Source: an uncultured Clostridia bacterium
GTDB taxonomy: Bacteria; Bacillota; Clostridia; Lachnospirales; Lachnospiraceae
DNA length: 64,000 bases
Assembly (NCBI GenBank): GCA_948467395.1
Contig: CAOKDX010000007.1
Span: 62,001-126,000, forward strand
Direction: 5' to 3'
Position numbers and translations under genes: made by a program. The notes under the pieces are model-generated. The model searched no databases, was not told the DNA's origin, and saw only the letters and a list, made by a program, of their open reading frames with translations. Position 1 is the stretch's first letter, and each line of letters opens with the position of its first letter. This document shows positions 34,232 to 42,692 of this stretch, piece after piece.

Positions 34232-35954
34232 GGATATCCGCATATGTTTTGTTCTGTTTCGCCATAATATTGGCACCGTTCTGGCTCATTCCCACACCAT
34301 GTCCGTACCCTCCCCCGCGGAAGATAAAAGAATCCCCCTTTTTTTCGATATAGAAAAAACCGCTGGGAAGAATGCTGAGACCGCTGACTATCTTTTTATC
34401 CTGCCGGGTAAACTTTGTGTCGTCGCCGATCAGCAGGGCACGGACATTATATTCCGTATAGACCTGCACTACTGCCTCCGTCCCCTGAATTTCAATCATG
34501 GAAATAATCCCGCTCTTCCCCCGTTTCCTTACAATGATATCCTGTATCTTTCCCACCGAGCGCACCGGACGGCTGACAAAGCTCCCGTCATCCGCCCGAA
34601 CCTGGATCTGCGTAGGATTCACCTGATACCGCTTCTCCAGAGAGCGCTCCACAGACTTTTGCAGACTGGCGGAGGATATTGTTGTCTCCCACCGATACCA
34701 GCCGGATTCGCTGTCCACCGTCTGGGGCTTCTCCTTCATAAATGCCGCAAATTCTTCTTCGGAAGAAAGGTCCCGGGAGGACCGCCCTGCATCCAGAAGG
34801 CATGAGGGGAGATATTTTATATTTTTCTTCGTATACCACACATCTTTTGTCCCCGCCGAGCTTCCGCAGGATGTAGAATAAAAATAAGTAGACGCCACTT
34901 TTCCGTTATACGCCACCACCTGATCCTTTGTGGCATTCACCGCCGCTATGGCCTTCTCATCCTCTCTGAGATTATTGTATACCTGAAACGACACACTGTC
35001 ATCCACATGAGCGCCATATTCCGCCAGCCGGTGGCTCTGCATCTGACGGACCGCATAGCTTCTGGCGCACACAGCCTGTGCCTTCAGCGCCTCCGCGGCG
35101 TACTCTGTCGGCATTTCACTGGGCACCACACTGTACAGATACTCTTCCAGGGGCAGTTCATTGATCACCTGCAGCGCCCCGTCTGATCTGTAAATCTCGA
35201 GGCGTCCCCTGTATGCCGGCGTCCCCTGGCTTCTCTTCAGATTCTCCAGGATGAGCCGGCCGCCGTTATCCGGCGTAATAACCAATCTTTCCGTGACATT
35301 ATCCGGTGTCAGTGTACTCTTCTCCCCCTTTCCATGGCGGCTTGTCCGGTCCCCCTGCGCAATGGTATACGCTGTATCGGATGAGACAACCACCTTCTCC
35401 ATATCGTAGGAGGACCCGCTGCTATTCTGCAGGATAACCCGGATATCCCGCAGACCCTCCGCCGGGATAACGGCTGCACAGAGCCTTTGCTGTACCGCCA
35501 CAAACCGGACATTCCCGGCCCCGATCATAAGATCGGACGCCTTCCCCTGCGTTACCTTCCCCGCCTGATCCATTCTGTACACAACAAAATTGCTGTCCAG
35601 TGCCACCTCTCCGTAGTCTGCCAGCTGAATACTCCCCTTTGTGATCTTCAAAATCTTACCCTTCACCTCTTCCGGCTTTTTCACAATCCGCACAACCTTA
35701 TCCTCCCTGATATGCAGATCCGCCACTCCGGTGACCGACTGCCCCGTCACAGCAGAAGCCATTTCCAGGCTCTGTTCCCCACCGTTGTGCAGCACCCGGA
35801 TGGATGTACCGCTGCTCTCTGTTACATAAGCGTTATGTAACGTGCTCTCCCTCTCTCTCTGTTTCGCCTCGCGCCATGACTGGAATATCCACATCCCCAT
35901 AATACTGCCTGCGATAAGTATAAATATCAATATCACTCTGCCTGTCCGTCTCAA
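34179..35954 (-). CDS. SpoIID/LytB domain protein
   Basis: This protein of about 591 residues has an N-terminal signal anchor (RVILIFILIAGSIMGMWIF), a beta-rich region of about 200 residues, then the SpoIID domain (LYSVVPSEMPTEYAAEALKAQ, YFYSTSCGSSAGTKDVW, GGGYGHGVGMSQNGA). SpoIID is a lytic transglycosylase that acts in engulfment; this longer, differently built copy may act on vegetative wall or spore cortex. The start is taken as TTG at 35954 after AAAGGGGGA; an upstream TTG at 35987 has no site. Confidence 0.88.
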   Translation of the reverse strand: MRRTGRVILIFILIAGSIMGMWIFQSWREAKQRERESTLHNAYVTESSGTSIRVLHNGGEQSLEMASAVTGQSVTGVADLHIREDKVVRIVKKPEEVKGKILKITKGSIQLADYGEVALDSNFVVYRMDQAGKVTQGKASDLMIGAGNVRFVAVQQRLCAAVIPAEGLRDIRVILQNSSGSSYDMEKVVVSSDTAYTIAQGDRTSRHGKGEKSTLTPDNVTERLVITPDNGGRLILENLKRSQGTPAYRGRLEIYRSDGALQVINELPLEEYLYSVVPSEMPTEYAAEALKAQAVCARSYAVRQMQSHRLAEYGAHVDDSVSFQVYNNLREDEKAIAAVNATKDQVVAYNGKVASTYFYSTSCGSSAGTKDVWYTKKNIKYLPSCLLDAGRSSRDLSSEEEFAAFMKEKPQTVDSESGWYRWETTISSASLQKSVERSLEKRYQVNPTQIQVRADDGSFVSRPVRSVGKIQDIIVRKRGKSGIISMIEIQGTEAVVQVYTEYNVRALLIGDDTKFTRQDKKIVSGLSILPSGFFYIEKKGDSFIFRGGGYGHGVGMSQNGANIMAKQNKTYADILTFYFPGTAVQSQGALG

Positions 35955-36042
35955 AAAAAATCCCCCTTTGCACTTATATTTATGCAAAGAGAGAGAGAAA
36001 AATAACCTTTTTATTGTATTTTTTCAAATTGAGGCCCTTGGG

Positions 36043-37017
36043 CTACCACTCCAGCAGGACCGCTCCCCATGTCAGTCCGCCTCCAAATCCAGACATAATA
36101 ATCTTATCGCCCCTCTCCAGGAGCCCGTTCCGGTTCAGTTCGTCCAGAAGGATCGGGATACTGGCGGAGGAGGTATTGCCATAATGATCCAGATTGGTAG
36201 GGAATTTCTCCAGATCCACCTTAAGGCGGCGAGCGATAGCCTCGATAATCCGGTAATTTGCCTGATGAAGTACAAAATATTTGATGTCCTCCGTCTCCAG
36301 CTCCGTCTTTTTCAATATCTGCCGAATGCACCGGGGAACCGTGCTGACGGCGAAACGAAAGACTGCCTGGCCGTCCATGCGGATGTAATCCTTCTTACGC
36401 CTGGAAGTGTGGAAGGGATTCTGGATTCCCCTGCCCTTACAGGTGAGAACATCTCCCTGAGTGCCGTCAGATCCGGTAATGCTGGCCAGGAACCCCCCCT
36501 CTGCCCCGTCATCCCTCTGAACGACAGCGGCGCCGGCGCCATCGCCAAACAAAATGCAGGAACTGCGGTCAGACCAGTCCACCTCACGGGACAATGTCTC
36601 AGATCCCGCAATGAGAACGGTCCGCGCCATCCCCATCTCAATGTAGGCATAGGCGGTATTCAGGGCAAATAAAAAGCCGGAACAGGCGGCATTGATATCA
36701 AAACAGGTGGCACGGATGGCGCCAATGGTTCCCTGCACGGAACAGGAGGTACTGGGAACATACGTATCCGCCGACACGGTAGCTACGATAATCATATCCA
36801 GATCCTCCGCTGGGATGCCGGCATTTTCCAGTGCCGCTTCCGCCGCATGGGTCGCCATATATGTAGTTCCCTCATTGCCATCGGATAAATGCCTCTCCTT
36901 AATCCCTGTACGCTGTCTGATCCACTCATCATCCGTATCAACAATAGTGGATAAAAAATTGTTATCTGCAATCTTATCCGGAAGATAACTGCCGGTACCA
37001 ATAATTCTGACTGCCAT
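36043..37017 (-). CDS. fabH: 3-oxoacyl-ACP synthase III
   Basis: This 324-residue condensing enzyme starts fatty acid synthesis from acyl-CoA and malonyl-ACP. The catalytic triad is visible as Cys in DINAACSGFLFAL, His in YFVLHQANYRII and Asn in LDHYGNTSSASIP. GFGGGLTWGAVLL closes the protein. Unlike most Firmicutes copies it is not in a fab cluster here, so it may serve a special lipid or be a second copy. GAGGAG lies upstream of the ATG. Confidence 0.93.
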   Translation of the reverse strand: MAVRIIGTGSYLPDKIADNNFLSTIVDTDDEWIRQRTGIKERHLSDGNEGTTYMATHAAEAALENAGIPAEDLDMIIVATVSADTYVPSTSCSVQGTIGAIRATCFDINAACSGFLFALNTAYAYIEMGMARTVLIAGSETLSREVDWSDRSSCILFGDGAGAAVVQRDDGAEGGFLASITGSDGTQGDVLTCKGRGIQNPFHTSRRKKDYIRMDGQAVFRFAVSTVPRCIRQILKKTELETEDIKYFVLHQANYRIIEAIARRLKVDLEKFPTNLDHYGNTSSASIPILLDELNRNGLLERGDKIIMSGFGGGLTWGAVLLEW

Positions 37018-37204
37018 ATTCCATGTTCTCCTCTATTTTCGCTCCGGCACAATACCGGACGATATTCACTATCAGATAATAAGTATACTGCCTAATGATG
37101 GCAAATGTCAATCGTAGCAATGAAAACCATATGTCGGCTTACTCTGAACTACCTTATCCTTTCCCGCCAGGCAGTGCCTCCTGTTTGCAGCGGGGGCGGA
37201 CAGA

Positions 37205-37744
37205 TTACCGGAACAGGGAATGAAATCGGGCGCAAAACCACTTCTTAGCCTCCACGTAGGCAAGATCATAGAGAAACCAGGCCACAGCGCCGGCACCGAG
37301 CATTACCGGCAGAAACCAGGCTTTGGCAGCAATGCTTCCGGATACAAGAAGCTGGGGGAGAAAGACAACCAGAAGCCCATACAGCACAGCAAAAACAACA
37401 AAGCGCACAAGCCGGTGCAGCCATTCCTTCTTCCTGCCAGGATCCATTTTCCCCAGGCACTGATAACTTCCCTCGCATACGAGTATATAGAGCGCCAGGG
37501 CAAGGTAAAGAAAGAGATGGAGCTTATTCGGATTAACGAAGAAGTCCAGTGCGGCACAAACACATAGAAAAACAGTGCCCGCTCCGAATCCATAATAAAT
37601 AACGGCAATTCCCACCAGAAAGGCGGCCGCCGCCGTAAAAAAAACCGTATTCACAGAAATGACAGTACCAAGTACAGTCAACACCGTACTCAACGCTGCC
37701 ATCATGCCGAGTAACGCAATTCTCTTTGCCTTCTTTACATACAT
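37205..37744 (-). CDS. Small polytopic membrane protein, substrate-binding-subunit-like
   Basis: This 179-residue protein has five or six transmembrane helices (starting KRIALLGMMAALSTVLTVLG). The pattern of N-terminal KR, several helices and an Asn-Pro-Asn-Lys loop is somewhat like S components of ECF vitamin transporters, but I cannot assign it. The start at 37744 follows GGGAGGGG and overlaps the end of the J-protein gene by 10 bp, so translation is coupled. It is the last gene of the DUF5685/J-protein cluster. Confidence 0.6.
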   Translation of the reverse strand: MYVKKAKRIALLGMMAALSTVLTVLGTVISVNTVFFTAAAAFLVGIAVIYYGFGAGTVFLCVCAALDFFVNPNKLHLFLYLALALYILVCEGSYQCLGKMDPGRKKEWLHRLVRFVVFAVLYGLLVVFLPQLLVSGSIAAKAWFLPVMLGAGAVAWFLYDLAYVEAKKWFCARFHSLFR

Positions 37745-38403
37745 GCGCACAAATCCCCTCCCATACACTCACAAAGAGTATCCGCACACCAGAGATCACA
37801 GCAGATATTCCCCGTGCCGCAGGAATCATTTCCGCCACCGTACCGCCCGTAACCGCCATAGCCTCCATAACCTCCACCATAGCCGCCGCCAAAGGGATTC
37901 CCGCTGAACATAGTCCCCCCGTTCTGCAACTGCTGGTAATACTGCCGGAACTCCTGATTGCCCGGATCCATCTCAACAGCGCGCCGGGCGTAATCCAGCG
38001 CCACCACATTGTTTCCCAGGCCCTGATTGGCACAGGAACTGAAAAAATACCATCTGGCACTGCGGTTCTCCATAGAATTCAAAACATTTACGGCCTCATT
38101 ATAACGGCGGGCACGGATGTAATTCATCGCCGCCATCAGATGCTGATCCTCTTCCGTATAATTTTGCTGGCTGCTGCCGTAGCCGCCGCCATACTGCTGC
38201 CTGCCTTTGCCAGAACGCTCATCCACAATCTGATTATAAGCCTCCTGTACCTCACGGAACTTATTTTCAGCCCATGCCTTCCGGCTCTCATCGGGATAGG
38301 AATCCGGATGATACTTGCGGCTCATCTCACGGTATGCCTTTTTGATCTCCCTGTCCGTGGCGCCCCTTGTGACACCCAGTATGCTATATGGATCATTCAT
38401 CAT
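37735..38403 (-). CDS. J-domain protein with cysteine-rich C-terminus
   Basis: This 222-residue protein has a J domain in residues 4-70 with the essential HPD (SRKYHPDSYP), a Gly/Tyr-rich linker, a TPR-like helical part (about 95-165), a Gly/Tyr-rich stretch (GGGYGGGYGGYGGYGRYGG) and a 30-residue tail with eight cysteines (ICCDLWCADTLCECMGG). J domains stimulate DnaK. The tail may bind metal or be modified. It is not the general DnaJ, which has a zinc-finger domain in the middle. The start at 38403 follows AGGAAA and overlaps the DUF5685 stop by 11 bp. Confidence 0.85.
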   Translation of the reverse strand: MMNDPYSILGVTRGATDREIKKAYREMSRKYHPDSYPDESRKAWAENKFREVQEAYNQIVDERSGKGRQQYGGGYGSSQQNYTEEDQHLMAAMNYIRARRYNEAVNVLNSMENRSARWYFFSSCANQGLGNNVVALDYARRAVEMDPGNQEFRQYYQQLQNGGTMFSGNPFGGGYGGGYGGYGGYGRYGGGNDSCGTGNICCDLWCADTLCECMGGDLCACM

Positions 38404-39214
38404 GTTTTCGTTTCCTTTCGTATTTTGTCCAAACTCCTTCATATAAAATATTTCGAAGGACTGCCAGGTCCTGTTCGCAGGGGAGCTTCTCAAATTCAGC
38501 TGCCGCCATGCGAAGCGTACTGTCCAGAATCCCATGGATGCGTTGTTCAAATCCATCCCTTCTATACTCCTCCAGAAAAGGATTGTAACAATTCTTTGTT
38601 CTATCCTCTTCCAAATCCATATAGGCATCCATAATATAGATAAATTTCCCCAGATAGAAGCCAAACATCCTCAAGATTTCCTGAAAGGGATCCTCTTTCC
38701 AGACGAACAGCTCCGCCATAAGGGTTCCAAAGGGACGGGCCGCCGCATCGATGTCACGGCAGTTCTCGCGTTCCCTCTCTGCCAGTTCTGCCAGGGCATG
38801 TTCCACCGCCTCCGCCTGTCTTGGATACTTTTTTATAATACGCCGTTTCCTCCCTGCAAATACCTTCATTCCGATAAAAGCCGGTATTTTTTTCTCATCC
38901 TCCCAGTCGTCGCGGAAATGGTCGTGAGTCAGAAGGATATTCATATCCGCCGCATAATCCGTGATATCATTGGTCAGCATAAACTGCTTCTTCGCCGGAT
39001 GAACCAGGCACCTCTTCCGGCACTCCGCCGTCTCCGGTTCATACAGGGAGCTCAGCAGAAGGACAAGAAAGGTCATATCATAGGTCAGGGTAAGCTGCGA
39101 GAGACGTCCATGATTCTGACGGAGCCTCCTGCACAGGCCGCAGTAAAATCCCCTGTAACGGGCAAACTCCCTTATCTTCAGTTCCGGTTTATTCGCTGTC
39201 ACATAGCCAAACAT
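38393..39214 (-). CDS. DUF5685 family protein with two aspartate-rich motifs
   Basis: This helical protein of 273 residues has no signal peptide. Conserved-looking features are FYCGLCRRL (residues 23-31), a second Cys pair with CLVHP (about 65-73), DYAADMNILL (86-95), DDWEDE (102-107) and DAYMDLEEDRTKNCYNPF (196-213). The two Asp-rich motifs and their spacing recall squalene/phytoene synthase-type class I terpenoid enzymes, but this is inference. It sits between a zinc-ribbon membrane protein (12 bp away) and the J-protein (overlapping). Confidence 0.75.
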   Translation of the reverse strand: MFGYVTANKPELKIREFARYRGFYCGLCRRLRQNHGRLSQLTLTYDMTFLVLLLSSLYEPETAECRKRCLVHPAKKQFMLTNDITDYAADMNILLTHDHFRDDWEDEKKIPAFIGMKVFAGRKRRIIKKYPRQAEAVEHALAELAERERENCRDIDAAARPFGTLMAELFVWKEDPFQEILRMFGFYLGKFIYIMDAYMDLEEDRTKNCYNPFLEEYRRDGFEQRIHGILDSTLRMAAAEFEKLPCEQDLAVLRNILYEGVWTKYERKRKHDE

Positions 39215-39226
39215 GACTCACTCCTA

Positions 39227-39634
39227 TCAGGTCTTCTTAATAAACTCAAAGCGGCACTTCGGACAGGTAATGGCAATCTTTCCCTTACCCCGGGGTACAC
39301 GGATAGTCTGATGGCATTTGGGGCAGCGGAACAGTTTTTTTACACCGTTGCGCTCCCGGATCCGGAGCTTTAGATATTTGAAATAATTTTTCAACGGAGT
39401 CCACATCTGAAGAAATTTCTGGTTCTCCCTCTGCCTTTTATAAATATTCCTCGACAAAAAACGAAAGAAATAAATGAATACCACAACATAGCTCAGCGCC
39501 ATCAGGATCATCCCCGGCACAGAATTGCGGAATGCAAACTGAAATACAACGAGTATCACATAGATAAAAAACAGACATGTGGACAGCTGGTCACTGCCGT
39601 ATCTTCCATACATAAATCTCCGAAACCAGTTCAT
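39227..39634 (-). CDS. Membrane protein with C-terminal zinc ribbon
   Basis: This 135-residue protein has two transmembrane helices (about residues 17-36 and 40-61), a basic linker and a zinc ribbon at the end (FRCPKCHQTIRVPRGKGKIAITCPKCRFEF read in parts: CPKC...CPKC). No enzyme motif is visible. It leads the DUF5685/J-protein cluster with 12 bp to the next gene. I associate such genes with this cluster in Lachnospiraceae, but give no function. Confidence 0.7.
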   Translation of the reverse strand: MNWFRRFMYGRYGSDQLSTCLFFIYVILVVFQFAFRNSVPGMILMALSYVVVFIYFFRFLSRNIYKRQRENQKFLQMWTPLKNYFKYLKLRIRERNGVKKLFRCPKCHQTIRVPRGKGKIAITCPKCRFEFIKKT

Positions 39635-39691
39635 AACAGCCTTCCTTTCTTCTTGATTAAATAGTAATCTTACACTGAATTTGTGAATTAA

Positions 39692-40585
39692 CTATGAATT
39701 ATTATCCGGATCCCCGGAAGGATTTACATGGACCATGCAATGCTTCACAGAGGGAAATTTCTTCTCCACCTGATGATGGACGCACTCAGCGATATAATGT
39801 GCCTCCCTCAGATTCATATTGCCGTCTGCGCTGATCTCAATATCCACATATGCCTTATTCCCAAACATTCTCGTCTTAATATCGTCCAGCGCAATAACTC
39901 CCTCCTGATGTCTCACCACGTCTTTAATATCTTCCACCATCTTATCATCACACGCCTCGTCCGTCATTTTGCCGACAGCATCCCGGGATATATCAAAGGC
40001 AGCTTTCATTATAAATGCGCAGATAACGACGCTGGCAATGGGATCCAGAATGGGATAACCCATCTTTGCTCCCAATATACCCACAAAACTGCCGACAGAG
40101 GACAGTGCATCAGAACGGTGATGCCATGCATCCGCCTTCAGGGCGCCGGATTGAATGCGCACCGCCGCATGAATGGTATACCAGTACATCCCTTCTTTGG
40201 CAAGAATGGATATGAGGGCGGCGGCCAGCGGCAGCGCCGTAGGCACGGTGATACCCTTACCCTCCGTACCAGAGATAATGGTCTGCAGGCCCCGGTAACC
40301 GATTCCGATTCCTGTGGCGGCGAGGAGCAGGGCAAGGATCAGGGACGCTACACTCTCCAGCCGTTCATGGCCATAGGGGTGGTTTTCATCAGATTCCCGG
40401 TTGGAGATTTTCACTCCCACCATGACCACAATGGTGCTGAACACATCAGAAGCGGAGTGCACCGCATCCGATATCATGGCGCTGGAGTGGCCGACGATCC
40501 CCGCAATAAATTTGGCAGCTGACAATAAAATATTTACTAATATACTATTTCGCGACACCCGCATCGCAATTTTTTCTTCTTCCAT
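39692..40585 (-). CDS. Cation diffusion facilitator family transporter
   Basis: This 297-residue CDF antiporter exports divalent metal (Zn, Mn, Fe or Cd) in exchange for protons. It has six transmembrane helices, metal-site motifs DAVHSASD (about residue 41) and DAWHHRSD (about residue 151), and a C-terminal ferredoxin-like domain (YVDIEISADGNMNLREAHYIA). The metal cannot be told with confidence. It has no metal-responsive regulator next to it. Confidence 0.92.
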   Translation of the reverse strand: MEEEKIAMRVSRNSILVNILLSAAKFIAGIVGHSSAMISDAVHSASDVFSTIVVMVGVKISNRESDENHPYGHERLESVASLILALLLAATGIGIGYRGLQTIISGTEGKGITVPTALPLAAALISILAKEGMYWYTIHAAVRIQSGALKADAWHHRSDALSSVGSFVGILGAKMGYPILDPIASVVICAFIMKAAFDISRDAVGKMTDEACDDKMVEDIKDVVRHQEGVIALDDIKTRMFGNKAYVDIEISADGNMNLREAHYIAECVHHQVEKKFPSVKHCMVHVNPSGDPDNNS

Positions 40586-40687
40586 CCTGTCGTGCCTCCC
40601 TTTTCCTTCGATACCTCATTCCTATTACAATATCACAAATACAAGGGGAATACAACCGGGAACCGGACGAATTTGAAAATCTAAACA

Positions 40688-40716
40688 TTGAATAATTTAC
40701 TATTTTATGCTATATT
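40688..40716 (+). promoter_or_regulatory. Promoter of the ibrAB-like pair
   Basis: TTGAAT (40688-40693), a 17-bp spacer and TATATT (40711-40716) place a start of transcription near 40724. An ATG at 40726 would then be nearly leaderless, which supports the downstream start at 40816. Confidence 0.7.
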
Positions 40717-40815
40717 TACCTTTATATGGAAATGATTTATGATTCTACTACTGGCCGGGCGGCGGCTTTCGATAAATACCGCCAGGCTAAGAAAAAGCGA
40801 ACGGGGAGGATTCTG

Positions 40816-42141
40816 ATGATACGACAATATGTGGCGCAGAATGTCTATGACGCTCTGCAGGACAGACTAAAGCTGATTTTTGAAGAATTTGAAAATATAT
40901 ACCTTTCTTTCTCCGGCGGAAAGGACAGCGGACTTCTATTAAATCTGGTACTGGATTATCAAAAAAAGAATTATCCTGACAAAAAGATCGGTGTCTTCCA
41001 TCAGGACTTTGAGGCACAATATACTGTGACAACCGAATATATTGAGAGAACCTTCGAGGCGGTCCGGGAGGATGTGGAACCATTCTGGATATGTCTCCCC
41101 ATGGCCACCAGGACTGCCGTCAGCAGCTATGAGATGTTCTGGTATCCATGGGATGACACAAAGAAAGAAGCCTGGGTCCGGCCCATGCCAAAATACGACT
41201 TTGTGATCAATCTGGACAACAATCCCATCAGCACATATAAATACCGGATGCATCAGGAAGATCTGGCAAAACAGTTCAGCCGGTGGTACAAAATGTCCCA
41301 TGGCAATAAGAAGACCGTCTGTCTTCTTGGGATGCGCGCCGACGAATCCATGCACCGCTACAGCGGGTTTCTAAATAAAAAATATGGGTATAAAAATAAC
41401 TGCTGGATCAGCAAACAATTCAGTGATGTCTGGTGTGCGTCTCCCCTCTACGACTGGTCCCTGAATGACGTCTGGCACGCCAACGCTGTCTTCCACTACG
41501 ACTACAATCATCTGTATGATCTGTACCACATGGCAGGGCTGCAGGTGTCCCAGATGCGTGTTGCCTCCCCCTTTAACGACTATTCCAAGGACAGTCTGAA
41601 CCTCTACCGGGTCATCGACCCGCAGATATGGAGTAAGCTGGTGGGACGGGTACAGGGGGCAAATTTTGCCTCCATATACGGAAGATCCAAGGCGATGGGC
41701 TACCGGAGCATCACTCTTCCGCAAGGACATACCTGGAAATCCTATACACAGTTTCTTCTGGAAACTCTTCCCGTGCGTATCCGCAATAATTATGTAAAAA
41801 AATTTAACTCCTCCATCCATTTCTGGCACAATACAGGAGGAGGGCTGGATGAAGAAACCATTGCGGAACTGGAAGAACATGGCTACAACATAAAACGGAA
41901 CGGGGTATCCAATTACACTCTGGATAAAAAATCCCGCATTATCTTTCTCGACAAAATACCCGATGATACGGACGACATAAAATCTACCAAGGATATTCCC
42001 AGCTGGAAAAGGATGTGCTTCTGCATCTTAAAGAACGACCATATCTGCCGATTTATGGGATTTGGCCTTACAAGGCAGCAGCAGAAGCGCATAGATATCA
42101 TTAAATCGAAATATAAAAGTCTGGAGGAAATCAAACTATGA
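40816..42141 (+). CDS. PAPS reductase-like PP-loop protein with DUF3440 (IbrA-like)
   Basis: This protein of 441 residues has the ATP pyrophosphatase loop SGGKDS (residues 33-38), the GMRADESMHR and SPLYDWSLNDVWH motifs of the PAPS reductase / DndC superfamily, and a C-terminal DUF3440 (KRMCFCILKNDHICRFMGFG read in parts). The ECGLH motif of true PAPS reductases is not seen. IbrA of E. coli, with IbrB, activates eib genes by an unknown mechanism. GGGGAGG stands 6 bp before 40816; an upstream ATG at 40726 lacks a site. It overlaps the next gene by ATGA. Confidence 0.87.
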   Translation: MIRQYVAQNVYDALQDRLKLIFEEFENIYLSFSGGKDSGLLLNLVLDYQKKNYPDKKIGVFHQDFEAQYTVTTEYIERTFEAVREDVEPFWICLPMATRTAVSSYEMFWYPWDDTKKEAWVRPMPKYDFVINLDNNPISTYKYRMHQEDLAKQFSRWYKMSHGNKKTVCLLGMRADESMHRYSGFLNKKYGYKNNCWISKQFSDVWCASPLYDWSLNDVWHANAVFHYDYNHLYDLYHMAGLQVSQMRVASPFNDYSKDSLNLYRVIDPQIWSKLVGRVQGANFASIYGRSKAMGYRSITLPQGHTWKSYTQFLLETLPVRIRNNYVKKFNSSIHFWHNTGGGLDEETIAELEEHGYNIKRNGVSNYTLDKKSRIIFLDKIPDDTDDIKSTKDIPSWKRMCFCILKNDHICRFMGFGLTRQQQKRIDIIKSKYKSLEEIKL

Positions 42142-42665
42142 GCGAGAAAAGTCCGGTATACAATGTGATCGCAGTACCCATCGAAAAGATTAAGCCCAAT
42201 ACATATAACCCCAACGCCGTTGCCCCGCCAGAGATGAAGCTGCTCTATGAGAGCATTCGGGAAGACGGTTATACGATGCCAATTGTATGTTATTATTCAC
42301 AAAAAAACGATTATTATATCATTGTAGACGGTTTCCACCGCTATCGGATCATGCTGGATTATCCCGATATTTATGAGAGGGAGCAGGGCATGCTTCCGGT
42401 CTCCGTCATCGATAAGCCCATCGACCACCGTATGGCTAGTACCATCCGGCACAACCGGGCAAGGGGAAGCCATAATGTGGAGCTTATGAGCAACATCATC
42501 AAAGAGCTCCACGAAATCGGCAGATCCGACGCCTGGATCTCAAAGCATCTGGGGATGGACCGGGATGAGATTCTCCGCCTGAAACAGATCACAGGACTCA
42601 CTGCGCTGTTTCGGGATGTAAAATTTGGAAATGCCTGGCAGCCGGCAGAGGAAGAGGATCTGTAG
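42138..42665 (+). CDS. ParB-like protein (IbrB-like)
   Basis: This 175-residue protein has a ParB/sulfiredoxin-type N-terminal domain: VPIEKIKPNTYNPN, DGFHRYRIM and the arginine-rich HNRARGSH box. A helix-turn-helix-like part follows (SDAWISKHLGMDRDEILRLKQ). ParB-like domains bind or hydrolyse CTP or act as nucleases. It is translationally coupled to the IbrA-like gene, so the two proteins probably act together, perhaps with nucleic acid as substrate. That last step is inference. Confidence 0.85.
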   Translation: MSEKSPVYNVIAVPIEKIKPNTYNPNAVAPPEMKLLYESIREDGYTMPIVCYYSQKNDYYIIVDGFHRYRIMLDYPDIYEREQGMLPVSVIDKPIDHRMASTIRHNRARGSHNVELMSNIIKELHEIGRSDAWISKHLGMDRDEILRLKQITGLTALFRDVKFGNAWQPAEEEDL

Positions 42666-42692
42666 CCAGATTCCCCGCAGTCTGCCGAGAGT

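Noticed and set aside
37108..37204. GC-rich stem-like sequence between fabH and the small membrane protein gene
   Set aside because: Pairing is short and there is no T run, so I do not call a terminator.
40726..40815. Earlier ATG that would extend the IbrA-like protein by 30 residues
   Set aside because: It is 10 bp after the predicted -10 box and has no ribosome site; the ATG at 40816 has GGGGAGG at the right distance.
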